20,712 nucleotides of DNA from Phycisphaerales bacterium UBA3158 (GCA_002364555.1 DEYM01000126.1:1-20712); one strand, 5' to 3'; positions 1-7,839 are shown, numbered from the stretch's first letter. Notes: a model not told the origin generated them from the letters alone. Made by a program: numbers and translations.

Positions 1-768
1 GGTCTGTTTCCGGCATGGGTCAATCTGGCGGCTGCTCATGCGAGCATGAAGAACTATCAGATGGCCGCCGAGGCGCTTGATTACGCGGTTGTCCTCAATC
101 CCGACTCAAGGCGGGTGAATGTCAACAGGGGCATTGTTCTGGCAAGGCTCTCCCGTTGGGAAGAGGCATCTTCCGCCTTGATGAAGTCCATTCAGATTGC
201 CCCGGAATATGCTCGCAGCTACATCATTCTCTCGCTCGTTGAAAGTTGTCGTGGCAGGGACATGCAGGCGATTTCCATTCTGAATACCTGTATCGACAGG
301 GGGCTGCTGCTTCCGAAGGCGTATCACAACCTTGGTCTGATACACAGCAGGCTGGGAAATCACGAGCAGGCGCTGGCGTCCTACATGACGGCCGTTCAGA
401 TCAAGCCCGAGTATGCCAAGGCCTACATGAGCATGGGGCTCGAATATCAATCGAATGAGGACTTCGCAGATGCCAGGGAGGCCTTCGAAAACGCCGTCAG
501 GTACAGGCCTTCGCTGCTGAAGGCCTGGGTTGGCTTGGCGGATATCGCGAGAATCGACGGAGACCTCGACCGTTGCATCGAATGTCTCGAGGTCGCGGTT
601 TCACATGAACCAACGGATCCGGACATCAACCTGAAACTGGTCGAATCATGGGTGGGAAAGGGTGACTTGTCGAAGGCGCGACATCACTTTGAAATCGTCC
701 ACAACATCGATGCCTCGAAGGCGGACACGATGAGATCGCTGGTATATCCGGATCAGCATCGGAGCTGA
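1..768 (+). CDS. Tetratricopeptide-repeat protein, 3' part
   Basis: The reading frame is open from base 1, so the true start lies upstream; the first internal ATG is at 46. The visible product is almost entirely helical TPR units of about 34 residues with the usual small/large pattern (for example A-x-x-N-L-G-x-x-x near residues 95-105 and Y-A-K-A-Y-M-S-M-G-L near 125-135). At least six repeats run end to end. No catalytic domain, signal peptide or membrane segment is visible in this part. TPR arrays bind other proteins; the partner cannot be told from here. It ends 21 bases before the convergent HdeD-like gene. The missing N-terminus could carry another domain, as many TPR proteins of this size do. 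The TPR call is secure, the role is unknown. Confidence 0.85.
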   Translation, partial: GLFPAWVNLAAAHASMKNYQMAAEALDYAVVLNPDSRRVNVNRGIVLARLSRWEEASSALMKSIQIAPEYARSYIILSLVESCRGRDMQAISILNTCIDRGLLLPKAYHNLGLIHSRLGNHEQALASYMTAVQIKPEYAKAYMSMGLEYQSNEDFADAREAFENAVRYRPSLLKAWVGLADIARIDGDLDRCIECLEVAVSHEPTDPDINLKLVESWVGKGDLSKARHHFEIVHNIDASKADTMRSLVYPDQHRS

Positions 769-789
769 TCGGTCATACGACCCGAGGGT

Positions 790-1359
790 TCATTCGATTC
801 TTTCGGCCTGATTTCGCAATCGCCTCGCCATTCCACTCGTGTAGACGGACTGCATGATGAGATCGATGCCCACGAAGAGAATGAGCAGGACGATGCCGAG
901 TTGTGCAATCGATGGAATCCAGAACAGGATTCCAATGACGATCGCCGCGACACCATGTGATAGAAGAAAAGGCCAGTTCGGATTGGCTCGGCGACTGAGT
1001 GCGATGCTTGACTCGACCACGCCTCTGACGATCAGGAGTATGGCCAGTATCGCCCTGAGTGCTTCCTGCGATTCCATGGGCCAGATGATCAGGATGATGC
1101 CGAGAATGATCGGGACAATCGATGTCAACCAGAGCATCGCATGAAGATCACGTTCTCTGGTCATGGCCCAGAGTCGCATGCCCAGAAAGATTCCGATGAT
1201 GCCCGTGATGGCGCCGAAGATTCGGATCAGGAAGGTGTCGGCCGTGGCGGGATCGACTCCAATGATGACGATGGCGGCCAGGACAACAAGAAGGATGCCA
1301 TCCATCAGGAGCATCCAGGTGGCCAGTCCCCGAGGAGCTGTTTGTTCGTTGTCTTTCAT
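790..1359 (-). CDS. HdeD/DUF308-like integral membrane protein
   Basis: A 189-residue protein made almost wholly of hydrophobic helices: about six segments separated by short charged loops, with a basic C-terminal tail (R-R-L-R-N-Q). Length and layout match the HdeD/DUF308 family, whose E. coli member is linked to acid resistance at high cell density; the biochemical function of the family is not established. An ATG at 1368 is possible, but an AGGAG lies just upstream of the ATG at 1359 (9-nt spacing) and overlaps the earlier ATG, so 1359 is preferred. It is divergent from the small protein at 1389 and convergent with the TPR gene. The family call rests on topology and general resemblance, not on a catalytic motif. 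Confidence 0.7.
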   Translation of the reverse strand: MKDNEQTAPRGLATWMLLMDGILLVVLAAIVIIGVDPATADTFLIRIFGAITGIIGIFLGMRLWAMTRERDLHAMLWLTSIVPIILGIILIIWPMESQEALRAILAILLIVRGVVESSIALSRRANPNWPFLLSHGVAAIVIGILFWIPSIAQLGIVLLILFVGIDLIMQSVYTSGMARRLRNQAERIE

Positions 1360-1373
1360 GATCCACATCTCCT

Positions 1374-1381
1374 GATACCAT
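1374..1381 (+). promoter_or_regulatory. Extended -10-like element for the small protein
   Basis: TGATACCAT fits the TG-N-TAnnnT form of an extended -10 box, and transcription would begin near the ATG at 1389. The same nine bases recur upstream of the YHS-repeat gene (16849-16857). No convincing -35 is seen. Weak, sequence-only call. Confidence 0.3.
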
Positions 1382-1388
1382 GTTCAGC

Positions 1389-1574
1389 ATGAGCAAGAAG
1401 CAATCCATCGAGGTAGAACTGACGGAAAAGCAGATCGAGTATATCGACGGAATCGTCGAGAGATTCATGCTTCCGGATCGCTCCAAGGCGATCAGGTGTC
1501 TGGTCAACTTCCCCAGGGATGAAAAGACCGAGGAAGAGCGGGTTTTCGGCGAGATTCGATGTCTCGACTGCTGA
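1389..1574 (+). CDS. Small conserved-looking protein, possible ribbon-helix-helix type
   Basis: A 61-residue product (64 if started at the ATG at 1380). It opens with a short beta-like strand (S-I-E-V-E-L-T) followed by a helix (E-K-Q-I-E-Y-I-D-G-I-V) and then S-K-A-I-R-C-L-V-N-F. This order and size are reminiscent of ribbon-helix-helix DNA-binding or antitoxin proteins, but the match is by eye only. Two cysteines sit near the C-terminus (C-L-D-C). No ribosome binding site is seen. A TG-A-TACCAT extended -10-like element ends 7 nt before 1389 and overlaps the ATG at 1380, which favours 1389 and a leaderless message. It ends 7 bases before the convergent permease gene. Function is not assigned. 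Confidence 0.55.
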   Translation: MSKKQSIEVELTEKQIEYIDGIVERFMLPDRSKAIRCLVNFPRDEKTEEERVFGEIRCLDC

Positions 1575-1581
1575 TGTCGAG

Positions 1582-3669
1582 TCAGACGATCTCGATATCA
1601 AGCTGCTCCCTCAAGGCTGCGATACCGGCGGGATCCCCGATCACGATCAGGTGATCATCCTCTCTCAGGATGGTCTTGCCAGTGGGTATGTGCCGTTGAT
1701 CCTGTGAATAGACCAGTGCCACGAGCACCTCGTCGGGCAGATCGATTTCAAAGAGCCGCTTTCCAACCCACTCCCGGCAGGGTCCATGGCTGTCGATGGA
1801 CAGTGTGAGACTGCGGTCGTTCCTCAGAAGAGAGGCCTTGATCTCAGCCGGGCTCGTGGCAGCTTGCCAGCTGTTCATGAAGCCGTCCTGCTCAACGGCA
1901 CTGGCCAGGCTCGCCAGTAGTCGCAGATGTTGCGTGGGATCCTCGTCGGGACTGGCCATGAAGAACATGGCGTAGACATGCTCCTCGTGTGTCGAGGCGC
2001 CGGTTCCATGACCGACCTGGATATCGAGGCCATTCATGCATCTGACCAGAACAAGATACGGTCTCTGAAGACCGTTCATTCTCAGATGGGGTAGGGCGAC
2101 GCCGCCCATGACGGGTGTTGCGCCGACGCGGGTACCTTCGAGGAACTGCTGATGGAACTGATCTGCCGGTACGCCGGTTTCCTCCGAGAGATCATCCGAA
2201 ACCCGTTTGGCGATCTCTCTGAACGATTCGGAGTGCTCCGCCTCGAGGACGTGGGCTCGAGCAATGATCTCATCGAATGGATCGGCTGGGCGCAATCCCT
2301 TTTCCTTGATGATCCCCCTCAATTCCACATCCAGTGGATCGTATGGCTGTCGTCCCAATCGAGAGAACAGATGGTAGATCGCGCCCTCACGACGAACTCG
2401 ACGGGCGGCATACAGTCTGAACCAGACCAGAGAGAGAAGTATCAGTCCGACCGTGAACAGGATGGGAATCCAGCCAAGAAGCACCATGCAGGCGATGCAT
2501 CCAAGCAATCCGATGGAGGGTAGCCAGGGATAGAAGGGGGCCTTGAAACCGGGGTCGTATGAGTCAAGTTTGCTTTCCCGCATCACGATCAACGCTGCAC
2601 AGAGCATTCCGAACAGCAGGAGCTTGGTCGTTCCAGCATATTTGGCGATGACCAGGGGATCCAGAAGGACGATCTGGATCGCAACCAGCACGACAGTCAC
2701 GATGATCGCCATGACGGGTGTTCCGAATCGTCCCAGCTTCCGGAACATGGCTGGAACCATGTGATCGCGACTCATCGCCATTGGATATCGCGAGGCGCTG
2801 AGAATGCCTGCATTGGCTGCCGAGAGAAAGGAGGCGATGGCGGCAATTGAAATGACGATCATTCCATTTCGACCCGCGAAGTACTGTGCGGAGAGCGCGG
2901 CCGGTGTGTCGCTGGCTGCCAGCTCCTCGGCGGGAATGGTGCCGATCATCACGGCCACTCCGCCCATGTAGAGCAATACCGCGGCGATGAGCGCCAGGAT
3001 GATTCCCAGTGGTATGTTCCGTTCGGGACTGCGTACTTCCTCGGCGACGCTGGCCACCTTGGTGAGGCCCATGTAGGACACCAGCACGATGCCGGTCATC
3101 GACAGGATGTTGTATGTGCCGGCTCCCATGAATTCATCGAAATGCGAAGTGTTGATTTCCGTCCCGCCCTGGATGATGAACCAGGAGAGAAGCACGACCA
3201 CACCGATCACCAGGACATTCTGCATCTTGGCCGTCTTGCCGACACCAAGCATGTTGATGAACCCGAAGACGATGGCGAGTCCGATGGCGATCAGCGTGAT
3301 GGGGGCATCATCGACGAACAAGGCGATGTAGTAGCCGGAGCCCACGAGCACGAAGCTGGTCTTCAAGGTCAGGGAGATCCATGAACCCAGTCCTGCCACC
3401 GCCCCGGCCAGTGGGCCAAAGGCTCGATCGAGGTAGAAATACACGCCACCGGCCTTCGGCATCGCGGTGGCCAGTTCGGATTTGCACAGCAGTGGAGGAG
3501 CCACCACCAGAGCGGCCAGCAGGTAGGAGACCATCAGGGCCGGTCCCACTTCCTTGAAGGCCATGCCCGGGAGGAAGAAGATGCTGCTGATGGTCGTACC
3601 AAGGGCGATCGCAAAGACGCCCAGCAGCGAGATATCTTTCTTGAGAGAGCCAGATTTGGCAGCCGTCAT
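1582..3669 (-). CDS. APC-family permease fused to PTS EIIA-like and TrkA-C/RCK_C domains
   Basis: A 695-residue three-domain protein. Residues about 10-420 form an amino acid-polyamine-organocation permease of about 12 helices. It shows the N-terminal unwound-helix glycine region (G-T-T-I-S-S, 24-29), the P-K-A-G-G-V-Y loop (71-77) and a helix-6-like V-A-S-V-A-E-E-V-R-S-P-E-R-N segment (205-218). Residues about 455-615 look like a PTS EIIA type-2 (mannitol/fructose, PtsN-like) domain, with a candidate phospho-accepting histidine at 528 in G-V-A-L-P-H-L-R. Residues about 620-695 resemble the TrkA-C/RCK_C ligand-binding fold, ending in D-D-H-L-I-V-I-G-D. The inferred role is uptake of an amino or organic acid, gated by the cytoplasmic domains. 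Being divergent from paaN suggests, but does not show, an aromatic substrate. Confidence 0.85.
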   Translation of the reverse strand: MTAAKSGSLKKDISLLGVFAIALGTTISSIFFLPGMAFKEVGPALMVSYLLAALVVAPPLLCKSELATAMPKAGGVYFYLDRAFGPLAGAVAGLGSWISLTLKTSFVLVGSGYYIALFVDDAPITLIAIGLAIVFGFINMLGVGKTAKMQNVLVIGVVVLLSWFIIQGGTEINTSHFDEFMGAGTYNILSMTGIVLVSYMGLTKVASVAEEVRSPERNIPLGIILALIAAVLLYMGGVAVMIGTIPAEELAASDTPAALSAQYFAGRNGMIVISIAAIASFLSAANAGILSASRYPMAMSRDHMVPAMFRKLGRFGTPVMAIIVTVVLVAIQIVLLDPLVIAKYAGTTKLLLFGMLCAALIVMRESKLDSYDPGFKAPFYPWLPSIGLLGCIACMVLLGWIPILFTVGLILLSLVWFRLYAARRVRREGAIYHLFSRLGRQPYDPLDVELRGIIKEKGLRPADPFDEIIARAHVLEAEHSESFREIAKRVSDDLSEETGVPADQFHQQFLEGTRVGATPVMGGVALPHLRMNGLQRPYLVLVRCMNGLDIQVGHGTGASTHEEHVYAMFFMASPDEDPTQHLRLLASLASAVEQDGFMNSWQAATSPAEIKASLLRNDRSLTLSIDSHGPCREWVGKRLFEIDLPDEVLVALVYSQDQRHIPTGKTILREDDHLIVIGDPAGIAALREQLDIEIV

Positions 3670-3712
3670 ACAGTTTTCCCATTGACCACCCGCGGCATGC
3701 GTGGATGATTCG

Positions 3713-3718
3713 ATTCTA
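3713..3718 (-). promoter_or_regulatory. Candidate -10 box for the permease gene
   Basis: On the minus strand the 101-base divergent gap holds TAGAAT (5/6 to TATAAT). It is placed to start transcription near 3706, leaving a leader of about 36 nt. No good -35 hexamer is seen at 16-18 nt. It lies 24 bases from a plus-strand TACAAT, so the two promoters would overlap upstream. Confidence 0.35.
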
Positions 3719-3742
3719 CCCCAGAATCAGGGTGACTTGCGC

Positions 3743-3748
3743 TACAAT
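3743..3748 (+). promoter_or_regulatory. Candidate -10 box for paaN-paaY
   Basis: TACAAT (5/6 to TATAAT), within GCTACAATG; the same nine bases occur before the E1-alpha gene on the other strand. Transcription would begin near 3755, leaving a leader of about 47 nt to the chosen paaN start at 3802. No clear -35 is visible. Confidence 0.35.
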
Positions 3749-3801
3749 GAAGGCATCATCGCCAATCAGGCATGACTTCACCCCGCTTCTCAGAAGGACA
3801 G

Positions 3802-5499
3802 ATGCCCGTGTCTCACGAACTCTTCGACCGTCACAGCAAGACCCTGCATTCCGCTTTGGAAGCCATTGAAAGCCGTGCTTTCTGGGCCGCCTATCCCGAG
3901 GTTCCAAGCGGAAAGATCTACGGGCAGACCGCCCGTGAAGATGGTCTCAATGCTTGGAAGGCCAGGCTTGGCAAGAAGGCGGACATTCAGCAGCCTGGAA
4001 CGACCAGCTGGGTTGGTTCCGAAGTGTCGCCATTTGGTGTTGAACTTGAAACCCAATACCCTTCTCCCGATCTCGATGTGCTGGTTCCGGCGGCGGCGGC
4101 GGCCATGAAGAGCTGGAAGCGTGCCGATGTGAATACCAGAACCGGTGTCTGTCTTGAGATTCTCGACAGACTCAACAAGCGTTCCTTCGAGATGGGATTC
4201 GCCGTCATGCATACGACGGGCCAGGGATTCATGATGGCCTTCCAGGCCGGTGGACCTCACGCTCAGGATCGAGGTCTTGAAGCCGTGGCGTGTGCGTGGC
4301 GCGAAATGACTCGATGTCCTTCCCATGCCACATGGAGCAAGCGTGTCTCCAAGACGGATACCGTGACGTTGGACAAGACGTACCGGATTCTTCCACGAGG
4401 CGTGGCGATCAACATAGGGTGTTCTACCTTCCCGACCTGGAACAGCTATCCGGGACTCTTCGCGAGTCTCGTCACCGGAAACGCCGTGATCGTCAAGCCT
4501 CATCCGGGAGCGGTCATGCCGCTGGCTCTGACGGTTGAGATCGCCAGAGAAGTGCTTGCTGAGGCTGGGTTCGATCCGAACCTGATCACACTCGCCTGTG
4601 ATGCATCCGACTCGCCGATTGCACAGGATCTTGTCATGAGACCTGAAGTGGGCATCGTCGACTACACCGGCGGCAACGCCTTCGGTGACTGGATCGAGGC
4701 CAATGTCCGCCATGCACAGGTCTACACCGAGAAGGCAGGCATCAATACGGTCATCCTCGATGGTTGCGAGGACATCAAGCAGATGACCGGCAATCTGGCA
4801 TTCTCATTGAGCCTGTATTCGGGTCAGATGTGCACGACCCCCCAGAACATCTACATACCCGCGGAGGGCATCGATACCCCCGATGGCCATGTCTCCTTCG
4901 ATGACACCGCTTCGGCGCTGATCAAGGCCTTGAACTGGTTCCTGTCCGATCCGGCTCGTGCGGCGGAAGTCTGCGGCGCCATTCAGTCCGATGCGACCAG
5001 GCAGAGGATCGAGTCGGCGGCCACAAGCGGTGCAACGGTGTTGAGAGCATCCGAATCGATCGAGAACGAGCACTTCCCCGAGGCGAGAACGGCCACGCCC
5101 CTGGTCCTTCAGGTCGACGCCGCCGATGCGAAGATATTCCAGCAGGAGATGTTCGGCCCGATCATCTACATCATCAAGACGTCCGGAACGGCGGAGTCGC
5201 TGTCGCTGGCATCGGATGGTGCCAGCCGATGCGGTGCCCTGACCTGTGCGATGTACAGTCGTGACGAGAAGGTCATCGAGGACGTCGTCGACACGATGAC
5301 CGATGCCGGCGTCGCGGTCTCCTGCAATCTCACCGGACATATCTGGGTCAACCAGTCCGCGGCCTACAGCGATTTCCATGTCTCGGGCGCGAATCCCGCC
5401 GGCAACGCGACACTCTGCGATGCGGCCTTCGTCGCCAATCGTTTCCGAACGGTGGCCTCGAGGATTCCGGTCGCGGCTCCGGTCGAGGCGGTGAGCTGA
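3802..5499 (+). CDS. paaN: Phenylacetate degradation aldehyde dehydrogenase PaaN (no hydratase domain)
   Basis: A 565-residue aldehyde dehydrogenase closely resembling the shorter PaaN type. Characteristic stretches are M-H-T-T-G-Q-G-F-M-M-A-F-Q-A-G-G-P-H-A-Q-D-R-G-L-E, T-F-P-T-W-N and V-K-P-H-P. The general base is probably E310 (Y-T-E-K-A-G-I-N) and the nucleophile C344 (S-G-Q-M-C-T-T-P), followed by E-M-F-G-P-I. The likely job is NAD(P)-dependent oxidation of the ring-opened semialdehyde, 3-oxo-5,6-dehydrosuberyl-CoA semialdehyde, as by the N-terminal half of E. coli PaaZ. The MaoC-type oxepin-CoA hydrolase half of PaaZ is absent. The ATG at 3772 would add ten residues. The start at 3802 has AAGGA just upstream (3 nt, a short spacing) and matches the family N-terminus. 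The stop overlaps the paaY start by 1 nt. Confidence 0.9.
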   Translation: MPVSHELFDRHSKTLHSALEAIESRAFWAAYPEVPSGKIYGQTAREDGLNAWKARLGKKADIQQPGTTSWVGSEVSPFGVELETQYPSPDLDVLVPAAAAAMKSWKRADVNTRTGVCLEILDRLNKRSFEMGFAVMHTTGQGFMMAFQAGGPHAQDRGLEAVACAWREMTRCPSHATWSKRVSKTDTVTLDKTYRILPRGVAINIGCSTFPTWNSYPGLFASLVTGNAVIVKPHPGAVMPLALTVEIAREVLAEAGFDPNLITLACDASDSPIAQDLVMRPEVGIVDYTGGNAFGDWIEANVRHAQVYTEKAGINTVILDGCEDIKQMTGNLAFSLSLYSGQMCTTPQNIYIPAEGIDTPDGHVSFDDTASALIKALNWFLSDPARAAEVCGAIQSDATRQRIESAATSGATVLRASESIENEHFPEARTATPLVLQVDAADAKIFQQEMFGPIIYIIKTSGTAESLSLASDGASRCGALTCAMYSRDEKVIEDVVDTMTDAGVAVSCNLTGHIWVNQSAAYSDFHVSGANPAGNATLCDAAFVANRFRTVASRIPVAAPVEAVS

Positions 5500-6098
5500 T
5501 GCCCAGCTACGAATACGAGGGCGTTCGTCCGGTCGTGCATCCATCCGCCTTCGTTCACGAGACGGCGGTGCTGGTCGGGGACGTGATCATCGGCGAGGGA
5601 TGTCTGGTCGGTCCCAATGCCGTGCTGCGTGGAGACATCGGTCGACTCGAGATGAAGGCCGGCAGCAACATCCAGGATACCTGTGTGGTCCATTGCTTCC
5701 CCGGTAAGGACGTGGTCATCGAGGAGAACGGACATGTCGGGCATGGGGCGGTTCTGCATGGCTGTCGAATCGGTCGCAATGCCCTGATCGGCATCAATGC
5801 CGTGCTGATGGATGACGTCGAGGTCGGCGAGAACGCGATCGTCGGGGCATTGTCATTCGTCAAGGAAGGCACGGTCATTCCACCGGCCACGCTGTTTGCC
5901 GGAGCACCGGCGAAGCAGATTCGCGAGTTGTCCGAGAAGGAAGTCGGCTGGAAGAGCAGAGGCACCGAGGTCTATCAGCATCTTGCCCAGAGACATGCGG
6001 CCACGGGTGATTGCGTCGAGCCTTTGAAGGAGGTCGAACCGGATCGTCAGCGGGTCCCCGATGTCCTCTATGAAACCAAGAAGACCTCGGGCCGCTGA
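5499..6098 (+). CDS. paaY: PaaY-like gamma-carbonic-anhydrase-fold hexapeptide protein
   Basis: A 199-residue left-handed beta-helix protein with hexapeptide repeats (V-I-I-G-E-G, V-G-P-N-A-V, R-I-G-R-N-A-L-I-G). The three metal-ligand histidines of the gamma-carbonic-anhydrase family are present: H65 (V-V-H-C-F-P-G), H82 and H87 (G-H-G-A-V-L-H-G-C). PaaY of the phenylacetate pathway is a thioesterase thought to release CoA from stalled or dead-end ring-hydroxylated CoA esters. The gene starts inside the paaN stop codon (TGATG), so translational coupling is likely, and the neighbour supports PaaY over a generic carbonic anhydrase or acetyltransferase. The C-terminal 40 residues are a charged helical tail. 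It converges on the minus-strand gene ending at 6104 with no visible terminator. Confidence 0.88.
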   Translation: MPSYEYEGVRPVVHPSAFVHETAVLVGDVIIGEGCLVGPNAVLRGDIGRLEMKAGSNIQDTCVVHCFPGKDVVIEENGHVGHGAVLHGCRIGRNALIGINAVLMDDVEVGENAIVGALSFVKEGTVIPPATLFAGAPAKQIRELSEKEVGWKSRGTEVYQHLAQRHAATGDCVEPLKEVEPDRQRVPDVLYETKKTSGR

Positions 6099-6103
6099 TT
6101 CAT

Positions 6104-6589
6104 TCAGCCTTGCTCGTCGGTTTTCCTAGCCTTGAGCAACTCGAAGCACCAGGCTGGGCCGACGAGTCTGTGGCCACCCGTCATGTAGACGGATTTTCCA
6201 TTTCTATTGAGCTTGCTCAGATCCTCCCAGCGAATACTCATCGGAATAGCACCGAACCATCGAAGGGGTCTGACTGGTTCCAGATGGAGATGCCGATCAT
6301 CGACGCTGGCATGTATCGACCATCCCATGTTGATGATTCCAAGTGAAAACGATTGGAATCTTCTGGTGATGGCATCGTCGGCGAGTGGTTGTACGGGATG
6401 CTGTCGCGCGATGGGGGTCCACATTCCCTTGAGGACCAGGATGATGATGATCGGTGCCTCGAGGATGGAGGTGGTTATGAGAAGAGCAGTGGCGTAGGGG
6501 TTGTTCGGGCTCATGAGCACCCAGACCAGTGGGATTGTCCAGAGTGCGCAGATACCGAGAATCACCAGAAGGATGACCACAGCCCTCAT
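6104..6589 (-). CDS. Two-helix membrane protein, function unknown
   Basis: A 161-residue protein I do not recognise. Residues 1-27 and about 34-55 are hydrophobic helices joined by a short P-N-N-P-Y turn, giving a hairpin with the C-terminus probably in the cytoplasm. Residues about 80-155 are a soluble, beta-rich-looking part (repeated short strands such as H-L-H-L-E-P-V and G-A-I-P-M-S-I-R-W-E). This recalls small PH-like domains of bacterial membrane proteins, but the match is too weak to call. Its ATG overlaps the stop codon of the flavoprotein gene upstream by one base (TGATG), so the two are probably translated together. Confidence 0.65.
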   Translation of the reverse strand: MRAVVILLVILGICALWTIPLVWVLMSPNNPYATALLITTSILEAPIIIILVLKGMWTPIARQHPVQPLADDAITRRFQSFSLGIINMGWSIHASVDDRHLHLEPVRPLRWFGAIPMSIRWEDLSKLNRNGKSVYMTGGHRLVGPAWCFELLKARKTDEQG

Positions 6590-7731
6590 CAGGATTTGTT
6601 CCAGTTGGAAAAGGCAAGCGAGCCCAGATTCAAACCATCGAATCCAGATGGAATGGCGGCGGCCAGATCCTCCAGAGTGGCACCCATCTCCAGGGCGATG
6701 ATGGCCGCATCCGCGATTCCGTGGGCCTGTTGGCCGACTGCTCCAGCGCCCAGGAGCAGTCCCGTCTCGCGTTCATGGACGAGTCTGATCATGCCATGAT
6801 CGTGTTCATGCCCGATCGTGACGGCATCCATACCCATCGATTCGGCGGCGGATTCATCGAGGCCACACCAGCTGGCGGGCACAGGTGAATCGAGAATCAT
6901 CGGTGTCGCTGCTGGTTCCCAGAAGCAATCATGTCCACAGGCCGTGTTGGCAACCATCCGACCATGCCTGTGGCAGGCGGCGGGTTGTCCGACCTGGCCC
7001 GTGACGGCGCCGGCTGCGAGAATTCGATTCTCCGCCGTACGTCCGGAGGCGTCCGCAGAGATCCATCCCTCCTCGACCACGACGTTCGTCGTGTGAAGAT
7101 CAAGCTCCTCGACACGACCAGCGATGGGTTGTGTCGCGATGATCGAATCGAATTCGCCCAATACGGTTCCCTCATCGAGAATGACCATGGCCGAATCGTT
7201 GTCCTGCGTCACTTCCGCAATCGTGGTGTCTGGAATGAAATCAATCTGACTGGAGGCCAGATGTTCCAGGATCTGATTGCAGAGAATCGGATCGAAGTCG
7301 GGCAGCATCCGCGGCGTCGGGCAGGCGAGGACCACCTCCGAATCAGATTGCAGGCATCTCATGGCGGCATGAATGGCGAGGATCCCATTGCCGACTATCA
7401 GCACACGACCGGAAGATTGTTCATTCCATCGTCTCGAGGCATTCAGCCCACGCAGGCATGCCGGCCCCATCGATGAGCCGGTGCAGATGATGGCCCGGTT
7501 GAATCGAACACGTGAAACATGGTCGCCGGTGATCTGGGCCGACCGCTTGTCGGCGAACCGAACCGTGCCTTGGAGACGCTCCACACCGAAGGAGTCGTCA
7601 TCCTGCATTTCAGGATCCACAAGAATGACCTGCTTGCCAAGGTCACGGCACTGGGCAGCAGCGCCGAGTCCGGCAGGTCCCGCCCCGATGATCAGAATCT
7701 CAGTGTCTTGGGTGAATTCGCCGACGACCAC
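6589..7731 (-). CDS. Dihydrolipoamide dehydrogenase-like flavoprotein lacking redox cysteines
   Basis: A 381-residue two-dinucleotide-domain flavoprotein. A Rossmann FAD motif (G-A-G-P-A-G, 16-21) opens the protein and a second nucleotide motif (G-N-G-I-L-A, 114-119) binds NAD(P). The C-terminal part (about 285-370) resembles the E3/glutathione-reductase dimerisation domain, with G-x-x-x-G-A-x-x-V-G-x-x-A near 326-336 and L-E-M-G-A-T-L-E-D-L. The C-x4-C redox pair expected after the first FAD strand is absent. The usual G-D of the second FAD motif reads G-A (I-L-A-A-G-A-V), and the C-terminal H-x-H-P catalytic histidine is missing. The GTG at 7731 with GGAG 8 nt upstream is preferred: the ATG at 7803 lies inside a terminator hairpin and its 24 extra residues look non-conserved. 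It is probably an oxidoreductase or a non-catalytic relative. Confidence 0.75.
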   Translation of the reverse strand: MVVGEFTQDTEILIIGAGPAGLGAAAQCRDLGKQVILVDPEMQDDDSFGVERLQGTVRFADKRSAQITGDHVSRVRFNRAIICTGSSMGPACLRGLNASRRWNEQSSGRVLIVGNGILAIHAAMRCLQSDSEVVLACPTPRMLPDFDPILCNQILEHLASSQIDFIPDTTIAEVTQDNDSAMVILDEGTVLGEFDSIIATQPIAGRVEELDLHTTNVVVEEGWISADASGRTAENRILAAGAVTGQVGQPAACHRHGRMVANTACGHDCFWEPAATPMILDSPVPASWCGLDESAAESMGMDAVTIGHEHDHGMIRLVHERETGLLLGAGAVGQQAHGIADAAIIALEMGATLEDLAAAIPSGFDGLNLGSLAFSNWNKS

Positions 7732-7781
7732 GTTGATGTCTCCAGTTGATGTGCACTGTACAAGTTCCAGAAGCGCAAAGC

Positions 7782-7810
7782 AGCGGGGGTGCCGATAGGG
7801 CACCCCCGCT
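7782..7810 (-). terminator. Strong hairpin, probable terminator of the TlpA-like gene
   Basis: A perfect 12-bp inverted repeat (AGCGGGGGTGCC / GGCACCCCCGCT) around a 5-base loop at 7794-7798. It lies 29 bases past the stop of the thioredoxin-like gene on the minus strand. The run of T after the stem is short (GCTTTGCG), so termination may be incomplete or factor-assisted. The stem is very G+C-rich and stable. Confidence 0.7.
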
Positions 7811-7839
7811 CAAGATCGTTTCCCAGGGTCATCCGAGGA

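Noticed and set aside
3790..4713. 307-codon open frame on the minus strand
   Set aside because: Antisense to paaN; arginine- and histidine-rich with no recognisable motif.
4804..5544. 246-codon open frame on the minus strand
   Set aside because: Antisense to the 3' half of paaN; R/D/G-rich composition typical of a shadow frame.
7732..7803. ATG at 7803 as start of the flavoprotein
   Set aside because: It lies inside a strong hairpin, and the added residues do not look like part of the fold. GTG at 7731 has a good GGAG.
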